Shown here one piece after another: positions 1 to 7,622 of a stretch of DNA of 23,682 nt. The number at the start of each line of letters is the position of its first letter. Positions within the stretch are counted from its first letter, which is position 1. A program made the translations under genes and the position numbers. This DNA comes from DASWRT01 sp036403035 (lineage in GTDB: Bacteria; Pseudomonadota; Alphaproteobacteria; ATCC43930; CGMCC-115725). The DNA is taken from NCBI GenBank assembly GCA_036403035.1, contig DASWRT010000318.1:1-23682 (forward strand), given 5' to 3'. Below the pieces are notes generated by a model. That model was not told the DNA's origin. It searched no databases and was given only the letters and a program-made list of their open reading frames with translations.

Positions 1-611
1 CGGTCGAGCGCGAACACCTCGCGTCCGGCCGCGAGGCTCGCCCGCCACGAGGCCCGCGTGCGGTGGAACGCTTTGGGCAGCGATGTCGTGCCCGAGGTGA
101 AGCCGACGAGGAAGGTCTCGCCTTCGCGCGGCGGGGCGAGATGATGCTCCGGGTCGGCCCCCTCGTATTGCACGAGCCATGCCTCGTACGATTCCGCGGT
201 CAGGACCGGGATGCCGTGCTCGCGCGCGGCCGAGAGCAGGGCAGGTTCCGCTGGAGCGGCGGCGTCGCCGACGATCAGCAGGTCCGGCCGGAGGCGCGGC
301 AGGATCGAGGCGGCCTGTGCCGGCGCCCATTTCGGGTCGAGGACGGCGCAGGCATGCGCGCCCGCCGTCCCGCCGACGAAGAGTTCGGGAAAGCGCGGAT
401 CGTTGCCGACCGCGAGCGCGAGCAGCCGTCCGTCTTCCGGAATGCCGGGACAGCAGGGCGCCGCCGGACGCGGCAGCGCGCTCAGCCCGGCTGCGACCTG
501 CGCCGCCCGCCGGGCGAGCCGGCCGAAGGCGATCCGCTCGCTCCCGATCGCAACCGCGAGCGTGTCGTGGCGGTCTCGCCCATGCTCGGCGACGCGTCGC
601 GAGACCGGCAT
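1..611 (-). CDS. AMP-forming acyl-CoA ligase, N-terminal part (cut by window edge)
   Basis: Adenylate-forming enzyme of the ANL (acyl-CoA synthetase) superfamily, expected to activate a carboxylic acid with ATP and pass it to CoA in the cytoplasm. About 203 residues are visible; the 3' end lies outside the window. The diagnostic P-loop-like A3 motif is clear at about residues 171-181 (FTSGTTSLPKA), with the usual Gly-to-Ser variation after TSGTT. The ATG at 611 lies 6 nt after the bioY stop, so it is the last visible gene of the thioesterase-bioMNY string and is probably cotranscribed. The substrate cannot be read from this fragment. A link to biotin precursors such as pimelate, or to fatty acids, is only inference from position. 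Confidence 0.85.
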   Translation of the reverse strand, partial: MPVSRRVAEHGRDRHDTLAVAIGSERIAFGRLARRAAQVAAGLSALPRPAAPCCPGIPEDGRLLALAVGNDPRFPELFVGGTAGAHACAVLDPKWAPAQAASILPRLRPDLLIVGDAAAPAEPALLSAAREHGIPVLTAESYEAWLVQYEGADPEHHLAPPREGETFLVGFTSGTTSLPKAFHRTRASWRASLAAGREVFALD

Positions 612-617
612 GCCGCT

Positions 618-1178
618 CTACCTCAGGTCCATCGGGTAGGCGCGCTGCACGCTGCGCGCGACGATCGCGGCGATCACCGCCTTGATCAGGTCGCCCGGCA
701 CGAAGGTCAGCGTGCCCAGGGCGGCGCGCTGCAACCCGAACCCGGCCGCAACGGCGAGCCAGGGGATGCCGACGGCATAGACGACGAGGATGCCGCCGAC
801 GGCGCAGGCGGCAAAAAGGGCCGCGACATGCTGCGCCGCGCCCGCTTTCGCTCTCGCGAAGCGCTTCACGAGCCATCCGGTGACGAAGGCGCCGGGCACC
901 CAGCCGAGCAGGAACCCGCCGGTCGGTCCCGCGACGACGCCGAGCCCGCCGCGCCCGCCCGCCAGCACCGGCAGGCCGATCACGACCAGCAGCGCGACCA
1001 GGAGGCAGGCGAGCGCCCCGCGCACCGGCCCGAGGATCGCGCCGGCCAGCATCACGCCCAGCGTCTGCAACGTGATCGGGACAGGGACGAAGCCGAGCGC
1101 GAGCGGCGGCACGAGGCCCAGCGCGACGATGATCGCCGCGAACAGCGCGACGAGGACGATGTCTCTGGTGCCGCTCAT
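618..1178 (-). CDS. bioY: Biotin transporter S component BioY
   Basis: Substrate-binding membrane subunit of an ECF-type biotin importer, 186 residues, the usual BioY length. About six hydrophobic segments are visible. The central block around residues 72-95 has the BioY pattern (GPVRGALACLL, then GLPVLAGGRGG and GPTGGFLLGW), and the C-terminal part carries a TFVPGDLIKA stretch typical of the family. The start at 1178 overlaps the bioN stop by 4 nt (ATGA), giving translational coupling. BioY can bind biotin alone, but here it has dedicated BioM and BioN partners, as in the Rhodobacter capsulatus BioMNY system. The acyl-CoA ligase gene follows after 6 nt. Confidence 0.95.
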   Translation of the reverse strand: MSGTRDIVLVALFAAIIVALGLVPPLALGFVPVPITLQTLGVMLAGAILGPVRGALACLLVALLVVIGLPVLAGGRGGLGVVAGPTGGFLLGWVPGAFVTGWLVKRFARAKAGAAQHVAALFAACAVGGILVVYAVGIPWLAVAAGFGLQRAALGTLTFVPGDLIKAVIAAIVARSVQRAYPMDLR

Positions 1179-1825
1179 GCCAGGGGTGTCTTCCCAATGT
1201 GCTGTGGCCGGTTGGAGGCCGGAGCCGGTGGCGGATAGCAGCGCGCGTCGATCGCCGCCGCGACGTCGTCGGCCGCCCTGAGCGTGCGGACGAGCAGCGG
1301 CACGACGAGCGCCACCGGGTTGCCGTGCAGGCCCCGCGCCGCCTGCGCCTCGCGGATCTCGTGGTAGTGCCGGAAGATCTCCGGGACGAAGCGCAGCACC
1401 AGCGAGACCGCGAGGCTGACGCGCGCGGCGTTGAGCAGGCCGATCCGCTCCAGCGGGCGCAGCGCCGTCTCGCACGCCTCCAGCATCTCGGACGTGCGCG
1501 TCGAGAGCGTCACCGCTGACGCAAGGAGGATGAGCGCCGCGAGCCGGAACAGGACGGCGAAGGCCGGGCGCAGCCCGTCGAGGAGCGCCGCGGCGATGAA
1601 GATCGCGGCCAGGACGAGGAACGGGCCGAGCAGTTGCCGCCGGATCTGCTCCAGCGGCGGCCGGACCGAGAGGAGCAGGGAAGCCGCGGCAAGCGCGGCC
1701 ATCGCGAGCACTGCCGGCGACGCGACGAGGAAGAGGCCGATCCCCGCCGCGATCAGCAGCGCGAGCTTGCGCCCGGCCGGCTGGCGGTGCAGGAGCGTGT
1801 CGCCGGGCAGGTAGAGCGACAGCAT
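1175..1825 (-). CDS. bioN: Biotin ECF transporter T component BioN (EcfT/CbiQ family)
   Basis: Transmembrane coupling protein linking the ATPase BioM to BioY, 216 residues with four to five hydrophobic segments. The cytoplasmic coupling-helix signature is visible in the C-terminal half: the Ala-Arg-Gly motif in EAQAARG, with a second, less typical Ala-Arg motif (IDARCY) near the C terminus where many EcfT proteins have another Ala-Arg-Gly. The start shares one base with the bioM stop (TGATG), and the stop overlaps bioY by 4 nt, so the three subunits should be made together in balanced amounts. The last ~15 residues are polar and Pro-rich. Confidence 0.94.
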   Translation of the reverse strand: MLSLYLPGDTLLHRQPAGRKLALLIAAGIGLFLVASPAVLAMAALAAASLLLSVRPPLEQIRRQLLGPFLVLAAIFIAAALLDGLRPAFAVLFRLAALILLASAVTLSTRTSEMLEACETALRPLERIGLLNAARVSLAVSLVLRFVPEIFRHYHEIREAQAARGLHGNPVALVVPLLVRTLRAADDVAAAIDARCYPPPAPASNRPQHIGKTPLA

Positions 1826-2502
1826 CAGGATAGGTGCTCCCGATACCAGCGGATCGCCGCATCCGGCGCGTCGTCCGCTGCGATCCGGCCGCCGTCGATC
1901 ACGAGGGCGCGGGCGAAGTCGCCGACGATGTCGAGATCGTGCGTGACGACGATCGCCGCCTGTGGCATCGCGGCGATAGCGTCGCGGATCCGGTTGCGGT
2001 TACGCAGGTCGAGCAGCGTCGTCGGCTCGTCGAAGACGACGATCTCGGGGCGCATCACCATCACGGACGCCAGCGCTACCAACTGCTTCTCGCCGCCGCT
2101 CAAGGCGTGACTGGGCCGGTCGGCGAGGTGCGAGATGCCGAACTGATGCAGCGCCTCGGCGACGCGGCCGGGGATCTCGGCCTTGGGGATGCCGACATTC
2201 TTCAGCCCGAACGCCATGTCCTCGGCGACGATCGGGAACACGATCTGGTTGTCCGGGTTCTGGAAGACGAAGCCGACCCGGCGGCGCACGTCGCGCACGC
2301 TTTTGCGCGTATCCAAGTCGTCGACGAGCACCCGGCCGCGATCCGGCAGGACCAGCCCGTTGAGCAGCCGCGCGAGCGTGCTCTTGCCCGAGCCGTTCGG
2401 ACCGACGATCGCGATGCGCCTTTCCGCCAGGGTGACGTTCAGCCCTTCCAGCACGCTCTTCCCGCCGAGCGAGACGCTGACCTCCTCCAGCCGGATCAGC
2501 AT
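1825..2502 (-). CDS. bioM: Biotin ECF transporter ATPase BioM
   Basis: ABC-type ATPase energising biotin uptake, 225 residues, a single nucleotide-binding domain. Visible motifs in order: Walker A GPNGSGKST (residues 34-42), Q-loop FQNPDNQ as in ECF and CbiO-type ATPases, signature LSGGEKQ, Walker B IVVFDEP and H-loop VVTHD. The frame stays open upstream to 2649, but the ATG at 2502 is chosen because the typical ABC start (MLIRLEEVSVS) begins there and it lies 7 nt after the thioesterase stop. The longer form would add an Arg-rich tail lying antisense-like within the thioesterase gene. Confidence 0.95.
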   Translation of the reverse strand: MLIRLEEVSVSLGGKSVLEGLNVTLAERRIAIVGPNGSGKSTLARLLNGLVLPDRGRVLVDDLDTRKSVRDVRRRVGFVFQNPDNQIVFPIVAEDMAFGLKNVGIPKAEIPGRVAEALHQFGISHLADRPSHALSGGEKQLVALASVMVMRPEIVVFDEPTTLLDLRNRNRIRDAIAAMPQAAIVVTHDLDIVGDFARALVIDGGRIAADDAPDAAIRWYREHLS

Positions 2503-2509
2503 CGTGCGG

Positions 2510-2992
2510 TCACGTCGGAGTGCCGCCGCTACCGTCGCCGCTGAGCACGGCGAGAGCCGCCCGCGTCGCCTCGGGAACCGGGACCGGGCGGTTGCTGCCG
2601 GCATCGACGCAGACCCAGACGATGGTGGCGGCGACGCTCGGTTCGGCATTGTCGGCGTCGCCCTCGCGGTCGAGCCGGGCGGAGAAGGTGAGGCTGGTGT
2701 TGCCGATGCGGGCCAGCGCCGCCCGCACCTCGACGAGCGCGTCGAAGCCGACCGGCTTGCTGTAGACCAGTTCGGCCTTCCTCACGTGGTAGCGGTGGGA
2801 GACCGAGCCCGGCTCGAAATGTTTCAGGAGGTCGAAGCGCCGCAGCAGTTCGTTGATCGCGCTCTCGAAATAAGAGAGATACACGCCGTTGTGGACGTGG
2901 CCGTGCATGTCGACGTCCCGGAACGGGACGCGAAACCGGCTGGGTGCCTCGGCGGCAACGGCGGCGGCGTGGGCGGCGGTCGGATCAGGCAT
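2510..2992 (-). CDS. Acyl-CoA thioesterase, YbgC/FadM-type hotdog fold
   Basis: Single hotdog-domain protein of 160 residues, matching the 4-hydroxybenzoyl-CoA thioesterase/YbgC/FadM family. It is expected to hydrolyse an acyl-CoA or acyl-ACP in the cytoplasm. The active-site helix region is clear at residues 25-44: RDVDMHGHVHNGVYLSYFES, with candidate catalytic Asp27/Asp29 and the conserved His-Asn. It heads the minus-strand biotin transporter string, ending 7 nt before bioM. An AAGGAGAG element lies about 15 nt upstream of the ATG, rather far for a ribosome binding site, but an in-frame stop just upstream excludes a longer form. The substrate is unknown; a partner role with the acyl-CoA ligase at the other end of the string is inference. 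Confidence 0.88.
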   Translation of the reverse strand: MPDPTAAHAAAVAAEAPSRFRVPFRDVDMHGHVHNGVYLSYFESAINELLRRFDLLKHFEPGSVSHRYHVRKAELVYSKPVGFDALVEVRAALARIGNTSLTFSARLDREGDADNAEPSVAATIVWVCVDAGSNRPVPVPEATRAALAVLSGDGSGGTPT

Positions 2993-3022
2993 GGGAAGTC
3001 ACAGTTGCTCTCCTTCGCCCGC

Positions 3023-3032
3023 TTATATCTGA
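3023..3032. promoter_or_regulatory. Candidate BioR operator in the divergent promoter region
   Basis: The 57-nt spacer between the thioesterase-bioMNY string and the divergent reductase gene contains TTATATCTGA, which matches the known alphaproteobacterial BioR consensus TTATMKATAA at 8 of 10 positions. BioR is a GntR-family repressor of biotin synthesis and uptake genes. The location suits autoregulated biotin uptake, but the second half-site is imperfect and no bioR gene is in the window. Confidence 0.4.
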
Positions 3033-3048
3033 GGCGGTAGGCAAGCCT

Positions 3049-4065
3049 ATGTCCAAAGCGTCAAGCCCGCTCCCGCTCCGAACGATCGTGCGGAGGTTCG
3101 GACCGGCGGCGGAGGTCGTCGAGGTCGAGACGTGCGAACCGGGCCGCCAGATGCCGGGTCAGGTGCGCGTCCGCATGACGGCGCGCAGCATCAATCCGTC
3201 CGACCTCGTGACGATTTCCGGCGCCTATGCGTCGCGCACGCCGCTGCCCTTCGTGCCCGGCTTCGAGGGCGTCGGGATCGTCGAGGAGGTCGGGGAGGGC
3301 GTCGCCGACATCGCGGCGGGCGACCGCGTCATGCCGATCGGCAGCGCCGGGGCGTGGCAGCACGTCAAGCTCGCCGAGGCGCGCTGGTGCTTCCGCGTCG
3401 CGCCGGACCTCTCCGACGAGGAGGCGGCGACGAGCTACATCAACCCGATGACGGCATGGCTGATGCTGCACGACCGCGCCGCCGCGATCGGCCCGCACTC
3501 CCGGATCGCCGTCAACGCGGCGGCATCGGCCATCGGCCGCATCATCATCCGCATGGCGAACAGGGCCGGCGCGGCGCCGGTGGCGCTGGTCAGGAGCGCG
3601 GCCCGGTCGCGTCCTCTGCTCGACGGCTTGAGGCTCTCCGCGATCATCGAGACCGGACCCGGCGGAGGAACCGGCGTTGCCGAGGAACTGCGGAAGGCGA
3701 CGGACGGGGAGGGGCCGGATCTCGCTCTCGACGCGGTGGGCGGCGGCGAGGGAGAGTTGTTAGCGCTAACACTCAAGCCGGGCGGCCGGTTGATCCATTA
3801 CGGCCTGCTGTCGGGCGTGCCGTTGCCGCACGGCCTGCCGGCGCGCCGCCCCGACGTCGGGATCGAACTGTTCTGGCTGCGGAACTGGATCCACGCCGCG
3901 AACCGCGCCCGGATCGAGCAGGCGTTCGCGACGGTGTCGCGGCTGATCCGGGATGGCGTCGCGACGAGCCCGATCGAGGCGCGCTATCCGCTGGAAGCGA
4001 TCCGCGATGCGCTCCGCCACGAGGGCCGTCAGGGGCGGGCAGGCAAGATCCTGCTGGTTGGATAA
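3049..4065 (+). CDS. Zinc-free MDR oxidoreductase, 2-enoyl thioester reductase (MECR/ETR)-like
   Basis: NADPH-dependent medium-chain dehydrogenase/reductase of 338 residues without the catalytic or structural zinc ligands of alcohol dehydrogenases. It resembles mitochondrial-type 2-enoyl thioester reductases: INPSDLVTISGAY at 48-60 places a Tyr (Tyr60) where MECR has its catalytic Tyr, INPMTAWLML at 131-140 matches the MECR pattern, NAAASAIGR (156-164) is the nucleotide-binding loop, and FWLRNW near 275-280 is a further MECR-like block. Such enzymes reduce trans-2-enoyl thioesters in fatty acid synthesis; a quinone reductase role is the alternative. The frame is open upstream to 2944, but the ATG at 3049 is chosen because it starts just before the conserved N terminus and leaves the divergent promoter free. 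Confidence 0.85.
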   Translation: MSKASSPLPLRTIVRRFGPAAEVVEVETCEPGRQMPGQVRVRMTARSINPSDLVTISGAYASRTPLPFVPGFEGVGIVEEVGEGVADIAAGDRVMPIGSAGAWQHVKLAEARWCFRVAPDLSDEEAATSYINPMTAWLMLHDRAAAIGPHSRIAVNAAASAIGRIIIRMANRAGAAPVALVRSAARSRPLLDGLRLSAIIETGPGGGTGVAEELRKATDGEGPDLALDAVGGGEGELLALTLKPGGRLIHYGLLSGVPLPHGLPARRPDVGIELFWLRNWIHAANRARIEQAFATVSRLIRDGVATSPIEARYPLEAIRDALRHEGRQGRAGKILLVG

Positions 4066-4261
4066 GAGCGCCCGCTATCCCGGCATGTAGGGCAGGGACT
4101 ATCCGGTGCCGAACTCGTTATAGTTTGCCGAATGCGGGGAGCGCCCGATGCCGCAAATTCAGCGGCCGTCGACATCATAGCGGCCGGTACGCTCGGGACG
4201 CAGGCACCCGCCGGGCGTTGCAGCATCGTACGTGCGGGCTCAAGGCAGGAAGGGCCGGCGG
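4066..4261. other. Intergenic region before the small membrane protein gene
   Basis: No coding signal. A TATAGT hexamer at 4119-4124 could serve as a -10 element for the downstream small gene, but no convincing -35 lies at the right distance. No RNA gene was recognised. Confidence 0.3.
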
Positions 4262-4591
4262 ATGACAACGAACGATCGCGGTGTGCCGGAGAGCACACCG
4301 TTGCAGCGATTGATTAGCGACATCGAGCGCGAGCAGCCCGGCCGTAAGCTCTTCTGGCGATCGCTGCTCGCCGACCTTGGCCGAAAACGGGCGAAGTTCC
4401 CGATTCCGGTCAGGGCGCGGCACCGCGGCGGCGCCGCGTCCCGCAACAGCGCCGATCCTGTCCCTGCGGCGACGATCTCCAGCCGCCAGACCGTCGAGGC
4501 GCGCAGCGGCCCGCGTTTCGGACGATTGCTGCTGATGATCATCGGCTTGGTCGGTGCCCTGTTCGCCTCGGCGCATGTGCCGAAGAGATGA
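4262..4591 (+). CDS. Small hypothetical protein with C-terminal membrane segment
   Basis: A 109-residue protein of no family I recognise. The N-terminal ~75 residues are polar and rich in Arg/Lys. One hydrophobic stretch near the C terminus (LLLMIIGLVGALFASAH) is followed by a short basic tail, which would fit a tail-anchored inner-membrane protein with a cytoplasmic domain. The ATG at 4262 is preferred over an upstream start at 4232 because AGGAAGG lies about 11 nt before it. It stands alone between the reductase and the antiporter. Coding status rests on the ribosome binding site, the open frame and the membrane segment, so it is only moderately supported. Confidence 0.5.
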   Translation: MTTNDRGVPESTPLQRLISDIEREQPGRKLFWRSLLADLGRKRAKFPIPVRARHRGGAASRNSADPVPAATISSRQTVEARSGPRFGRLLLMIIGLVGALFASAHVPKR

Positions 4592-4870
4592 TCGTCGCGA
4601 CAGACGCAGGTCTGTGATCCCGCCTGCCGAGCGATATCGACGGCAGCAGGCGGGTTAGCGTAAGCCTTTGCTCAAACCGCCACGTCCGGGGCATGACAAG
4701 GTCACGGCCGCGTTCATCTTTTTCGTCGGCCAGCCAGACACGAAGGACGTGCGTGCCTCCATGGATGCCTTGCTTGCTCTCGTCCTCCAACCGACACTGA
4801 TCGAGGGACCGAACATACTTTCCCGACGCGCCCGGAAAGCGCTGACCGCACCACAGCCGGTACAGAGGAC
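4592..4870. other. Intergenic region upstream of chaA
   Basis: It holds the terminator-like hairpin described separately and then about 215 nt leading to chaA. A TTG-started frame at 4668 (68 codons) has no ribosome binding site or recognisable motif and is not accepted as a gene. The promoter of the antiporter/ABC string presumably lies here; no consensus -35/-10 pair was visible. Confidence 0.4.
4619..4654 (+). terminator. Terminator-like hairpin after the small membrane protein
   Basis: Perfect 9-bp inverted repeat, CCCGCCTGC (4619-4627) and GCAGGCGGG (4646-4654), with an 18-nt loop that can itself pair as CTGCCG/CGGCAG. It lies 27 nt after the small gene's stop. There is no real T-tract (TTAGCG follows), so the intrinsic terminator call is tentative. 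Confidence 0.4.
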
Positions 4871-5965
4871 ATGATGCCCCGCTCGGCCTGGGGTTTCCCC
4901 GCGCTTGCCGTCGCGTTCTTCGCACTGGCGTCCTTCGCCGGGCTGAGCGGCTCGTTCAGCGTTTCGCCGCTCGGGATCCTGTTCGCGATCGCCCTCCTGC
5001 CGATCCTTCTCGGCACGGTGTTCGCCGCGGTTCATCATGCTGAAGTGATCGCCCATCGCACGGGCGAGCCGTACGGGACGCTCGTGCTGACCGTCGCGGT
5101 CACGGTGATCGAGGTGGCCTTGATCACCTCCATCATGCTGACCGGCGACAGCAGCCCGGCGCTCGCCCGCGACACCGTGTTCGCGGTCGTCATGATCGTC
5201 TGCAACGGGCTGGTCGGCCTTTGCATCCTGGCCGGCGGGCTGCGCTATCGCGAGCAGGGTTTCCGGGTCACCGGCGTGAGCGCCTACCTCGCCGTCCTGT
5301 TCGTCCTCTCGACGCTGGCCTTGATCCTTCCGAACTACACCCAGGCTTCCCCCGGCCCGGTCTACTCGGTGAGCCAACTGGTTTTCGTCAGCTTGGTCAC
5401 CGTCGCGCTCTATCTCGTGTTCCTCTACATCCAGACCGTGCGTCACCGGGACTATTTCATCGTCCTGGGTAGCCGCGAGAGCGAGACGGAGATTGCGCAT
5501 GTGCCGTCGAACCGGTCGGTCGCGATCAGCGTTGTGCTCCTCCTGGTGTCGCTGAGCGGCGTGATCCTGCTCGCGAAAAAATTCGCCGCCGTCGTCGAGT
5601 TCGGGACATCGGCCATCGGCGCGCCGCCGGCTACCGTCGGCGTCATCGTTGCCCTGCTGATCCTCTTGCCCGAGGGCGTCGCCGCACTCCAGGCGGCACG
5701 ACGGAACGAGTTGCAGAAGAGCCTCAATCTGGCGCTCGGCTCGTCGCTCGCCACCATCGGCCTGACCATCCCGGCGGTCGCCGGGGTCAGCATCACGCTG
5801 GACCGGAAGCTCGTGCTCGGGCTCGACCCGAAGGATTCGGTCCTGCTCGGCGTGACCTTGATCGTCAGCGTCCTGACCTTCGGCACCGGACGGACGAACA
5901 TCCTCTATGGTTTCGTCCACCTCGTGCTCTTCGCGACCTTCCTGTTCCTGGTCTTCACGCCTTGA
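4871..5965 (+). CDS. chaA: Ca2+/H+ antiporter, ChaA type (CaCA superfamily)
   Basis: Inner-membrane cation/proton antiporter of 364 residues with about eleven hydrophobic segments, the usual length for ChaA. Both alpha repeats of the CaCA superfamily are visible: GEPYGTLVLTVAVTVIEVAL at about 65-84 with ion-binding Glu81, and LLPEGVAALQAARRNE followed by LALGSSLATIGLTIP at about 266-301 with Glu268. It should export Ca2+ (or Na+/K+) in exchange for protons. Two ATG codons lie in tandem; AGAGGA at 4864-4869 is better spaced for the second, at 4874. The stop overlaps the ABC ATPase start by 4 nt (TTGA), an unexpected coupling to an amino-acid importer. Confidence 0.88.
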   Translation: MMPRSAWGFPALAVAFFALASFAGLSGSFSVSPLGILFAIALLPILLGTVFAAVHHAEVIAHRTGEPYGTLVLTVAVTVIEVALITSIMLTGDSSPALARDTVFAVVMIVCNGLVGLCILAGGLRYREQGFRVTGVSAYLAVLFVLSTLALILPNYTQASPGPVYSVSQLVFVSLVTVALYLVFLYIQTVRHRDYFIVLGSRESETEIAHVPSNRSVAISVVLLLVSLSGVILLAKKFAAVVEFGTSAIGAPPATVGVIVALLILLPEGVAALQAARRNELQKSLNLALGSSLATIGLTIPAVAGVSITLDRKLVLGLDPKDSVLLGVTLIVSVLTFGTGRTNILYGFVHLVLFATFLFLVFTP

Positions 5966-6774
5966 GCGGGACCGTGCCATCCGAAACGCCCGATCCCGCC
6001 CGCGCGCGGCAGCCGGCGCTCGCCGTCGAGGATCTGCACAAGAGGTTCGGCGCGACCGAGGTGTTGCGCGGCGTCTCGCTGCGCGCCGACGACCATGACG
6101 TCGTCGCGATCCTGGGCGCCAGCGGGTCGGGGAAGAGCACACTGCTGCGCTGCGTCAACCTGCTGGAAACGCCCGATTCGGGCCGTATCCTCGTCCGGGG
6201 CGAACTGATCCGGATCCGCGAGAAGGGCGGGCGGGCGATGCCCGCCGACCCGCGTCAGGTCGATCGGATCCGCCGAAGACTTGCGATGGTCTTTCAGCAG
6301 TTCAATCTTTGGTCGCACATGACGGTGTTGCAGAACGTGATCGAGGCGCCCGTCCACGTGCTCGGCGTCGACCGGCGAACGGCGATCGCGAGGGCGGAGG
6401 CGCTGCTGGAGAAGGTCGGCTTGGCGGCGAAGCGGGACAGCTATCCGGCGGAACTGTCGGGCGGGCAGCAGCAGCGGGTCGCGATCGCCCGGGCGCTCGC
6501 GGTCGAGCCGGACGTGCTGCTGTTCGACGAGCCGACCTCGGCGCTGGACCCCGAACTGGTCGGCGAGGTGCTGCGCGTGATGCGGACGCTGGCCGAGGAG
6601 GGGCGCACGATGCTTGTCGTGACGCACGAGATCGGGTTCGCCCGCGAGGTCTCGAACCGGGTGGTGTTCATCGACGAAGGCCGGGTCGAAGAAGAGGGGC
6701 CGCCGGCGCAGGTGATCGGCGCGCCGCGGTCCGAGCGTTGCCGGCGGTTCCTGGCGAACAATCTCAAGGGTTGA
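5962..6774 (+). CDS. Polar amino-acid ABC importer ATPase (HisP/GlnQ-like)
   Basis: Nucleotide-binding subunit of a type I ABC importer for polar amino acids, 270 residues. Motifs in order: Walker A GASGSGKST (52-60), Q-loop VFQQFNLWSHMTV (about 110-122) typical of the HisP/OccP/GlnQ branch, signature LSGGQQQR (165-172), Walker B VLLFDEP and the D-loop SALDP (185-197), H-loop THE (His222). The insertion with basic residues between the Walker A and Q-loop regions also matches HisP-type proteins. The TTG start overlaps the chaA stop; a GTG four codons later is the alternative. It is followed by its binding protein and two permeases. Confidence 0.93.
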   Translation: MSGTVPSETPDPARARQPALAVEDLHKRFGATEVLRGVSLRADDHDVVAILGASGSGKSTLLRCVNLLETPDSGRILVRGELIRIREKGGRAMPADPRQVDRIRRRLAMVFQQFNLWSHMTVLQNVIEAPVHVLGVDRRTAIARAEALLEKVGLAAKRDSYPAELSGGQQQRVAIARALAVEPDVLLFDEPTSALDPELVGEVLRVMRTLAEEGRTMLVVTHEIGFAREVSNRVVFIDEGRVEEEGPPAQVIGAPRSERCRRFLANNLKG

Positions 6775-6821
6775 GCGTTCGAACCGACACACCTGATTCC
6801 AGCGCAGCCGGAGGAAACGAC

Positions 6822-7598
6822 GTGAAGAGATCCATCCCGTTCGCCCTGGCCTTTGTGGCCGCCGCCGCCCTCGTTGCCGGCGCGTCCACCGCGCAGGAGA
6901 AGACGATCCGTCTCGGCACGGAAGGCGCCTATGCGCCGTTCAACTACACCGACCAGTCCGGCCAGCCGAAGGGGTTCGAGATCGATCTCGGCAATGCGCT
7001 CTGCGAGCGCATGAAGGTCAAATGCGTCTGGGTGACTCAGGACTGGGACGGCATCATCCCGGCGCTCAACGCGAAGAAGTTCGACGCGATCATGGCGTCG
7101 ATGTCGATCACCCCGGAGCGGAGGAAAAGCGTCGATTTCAGCGAACGCTACTACCAGACGCCGTCGCGTCTGGTCGCCAAGAAGGGCTCCGGACTGACGA
7201 CGGACGATCCGTCGACGCTCAAGGGCAAGACGGTCGGCGTGCAGCGCGGCACCACCCATGCCCGCTATCTCGAGACCAAGCTGAAGGATCAGGTGAAGAT
7301 CAATTTCTACGACACCCAGGAGAACGCGAACCTCGACCTGAAGGACGGGCGCGTCGATGCGGTCCTCGCCGACAGCGCGGTGCAGTACGAGTGGCTGAAG
7401 CAGCCGGAGAACAAGGATTTCGACTTCGCGGGCAAGCCGCTGGTCGACCCGGAGATCTTCGGCGACGGCGTCGGCATTGCCTTCCGCAAGGGCGACGACG
7501 CGCTGCGGACCGCCTTCAACAAGGCGATCGACGAGGTGACCGAGGACGGCACCTTCCAGAAGATCAACGAGCGGTATTTCCCGTTCAGCATCCGCTGA
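6822..7598 (+). CDS. Periplasmic binding protein, basic/polar amino acids (HisJ/ArgT-like)
   Basis: Secreted solute-binding protein of 258 residues, family 3. A Sec signal peptide is visible (KR, then a hydrophobic Ala-rich core) with likely cleavage after ASTA at residue 24. The mature protein tracks the lysine/arginine/ornithine/histidine-binding family closely: GTEGAYAPFNY, KGFEIDLGNALCERM, the FDAIMASMSITPERR block, GVQRGTTHARYL and a C-terminal DGTFQKINERYF. The acidic residue that HisJ uses near its start (Asp in DPTYAPF) is Glu here. The GTG start has an excellent GGAGGAAA about 5 nt upstream. Specificity for a basic amino acid is likely but not proven; opines or N-acylated derivatives are possible given the downstream hydrolase. 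Confidence 0.92.
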   Translation: MKRSIPFALAFVAAAALVAGASTAQEKTIRLGTEGAYAPFNYTDQSGQPKGFEIDLGNALCERMKVKCVWVTQDWDGIIPALNAKKFDAIMASMSITPERRKSVDFSERYYQTPSRLVAKKGSGLTTDDPSTLKGKTVGVQRGTTHARYLETKLKDQVKINFYDTQENANLDLKDGRVDAVLADSAVQYEWLKQPENKDFDFAGKPLVDPEIFGDGVGIAFRKGDDALRTAFNKAIDEVTEDGTFQKINERYFPFSIR

Positions 7599-7622
7599 TT
7601 GCGACAACGGGAGCGGCGCGGC

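Noticed and set aside
618..1862. Single 414-codon minus-strand frame covering bioN and bioY
   Set aside because: Only the last 186 codons are BioY. The upstream part is bioN read in the wrong frame, so it is not a fusion protein.
4655..6142. Long minus-strand frame opposite chaA
   Set aside because: Low-complexity Asp/Arg/Gln-rich product with no motif, antisense to a convincing membrane antiporter gene.
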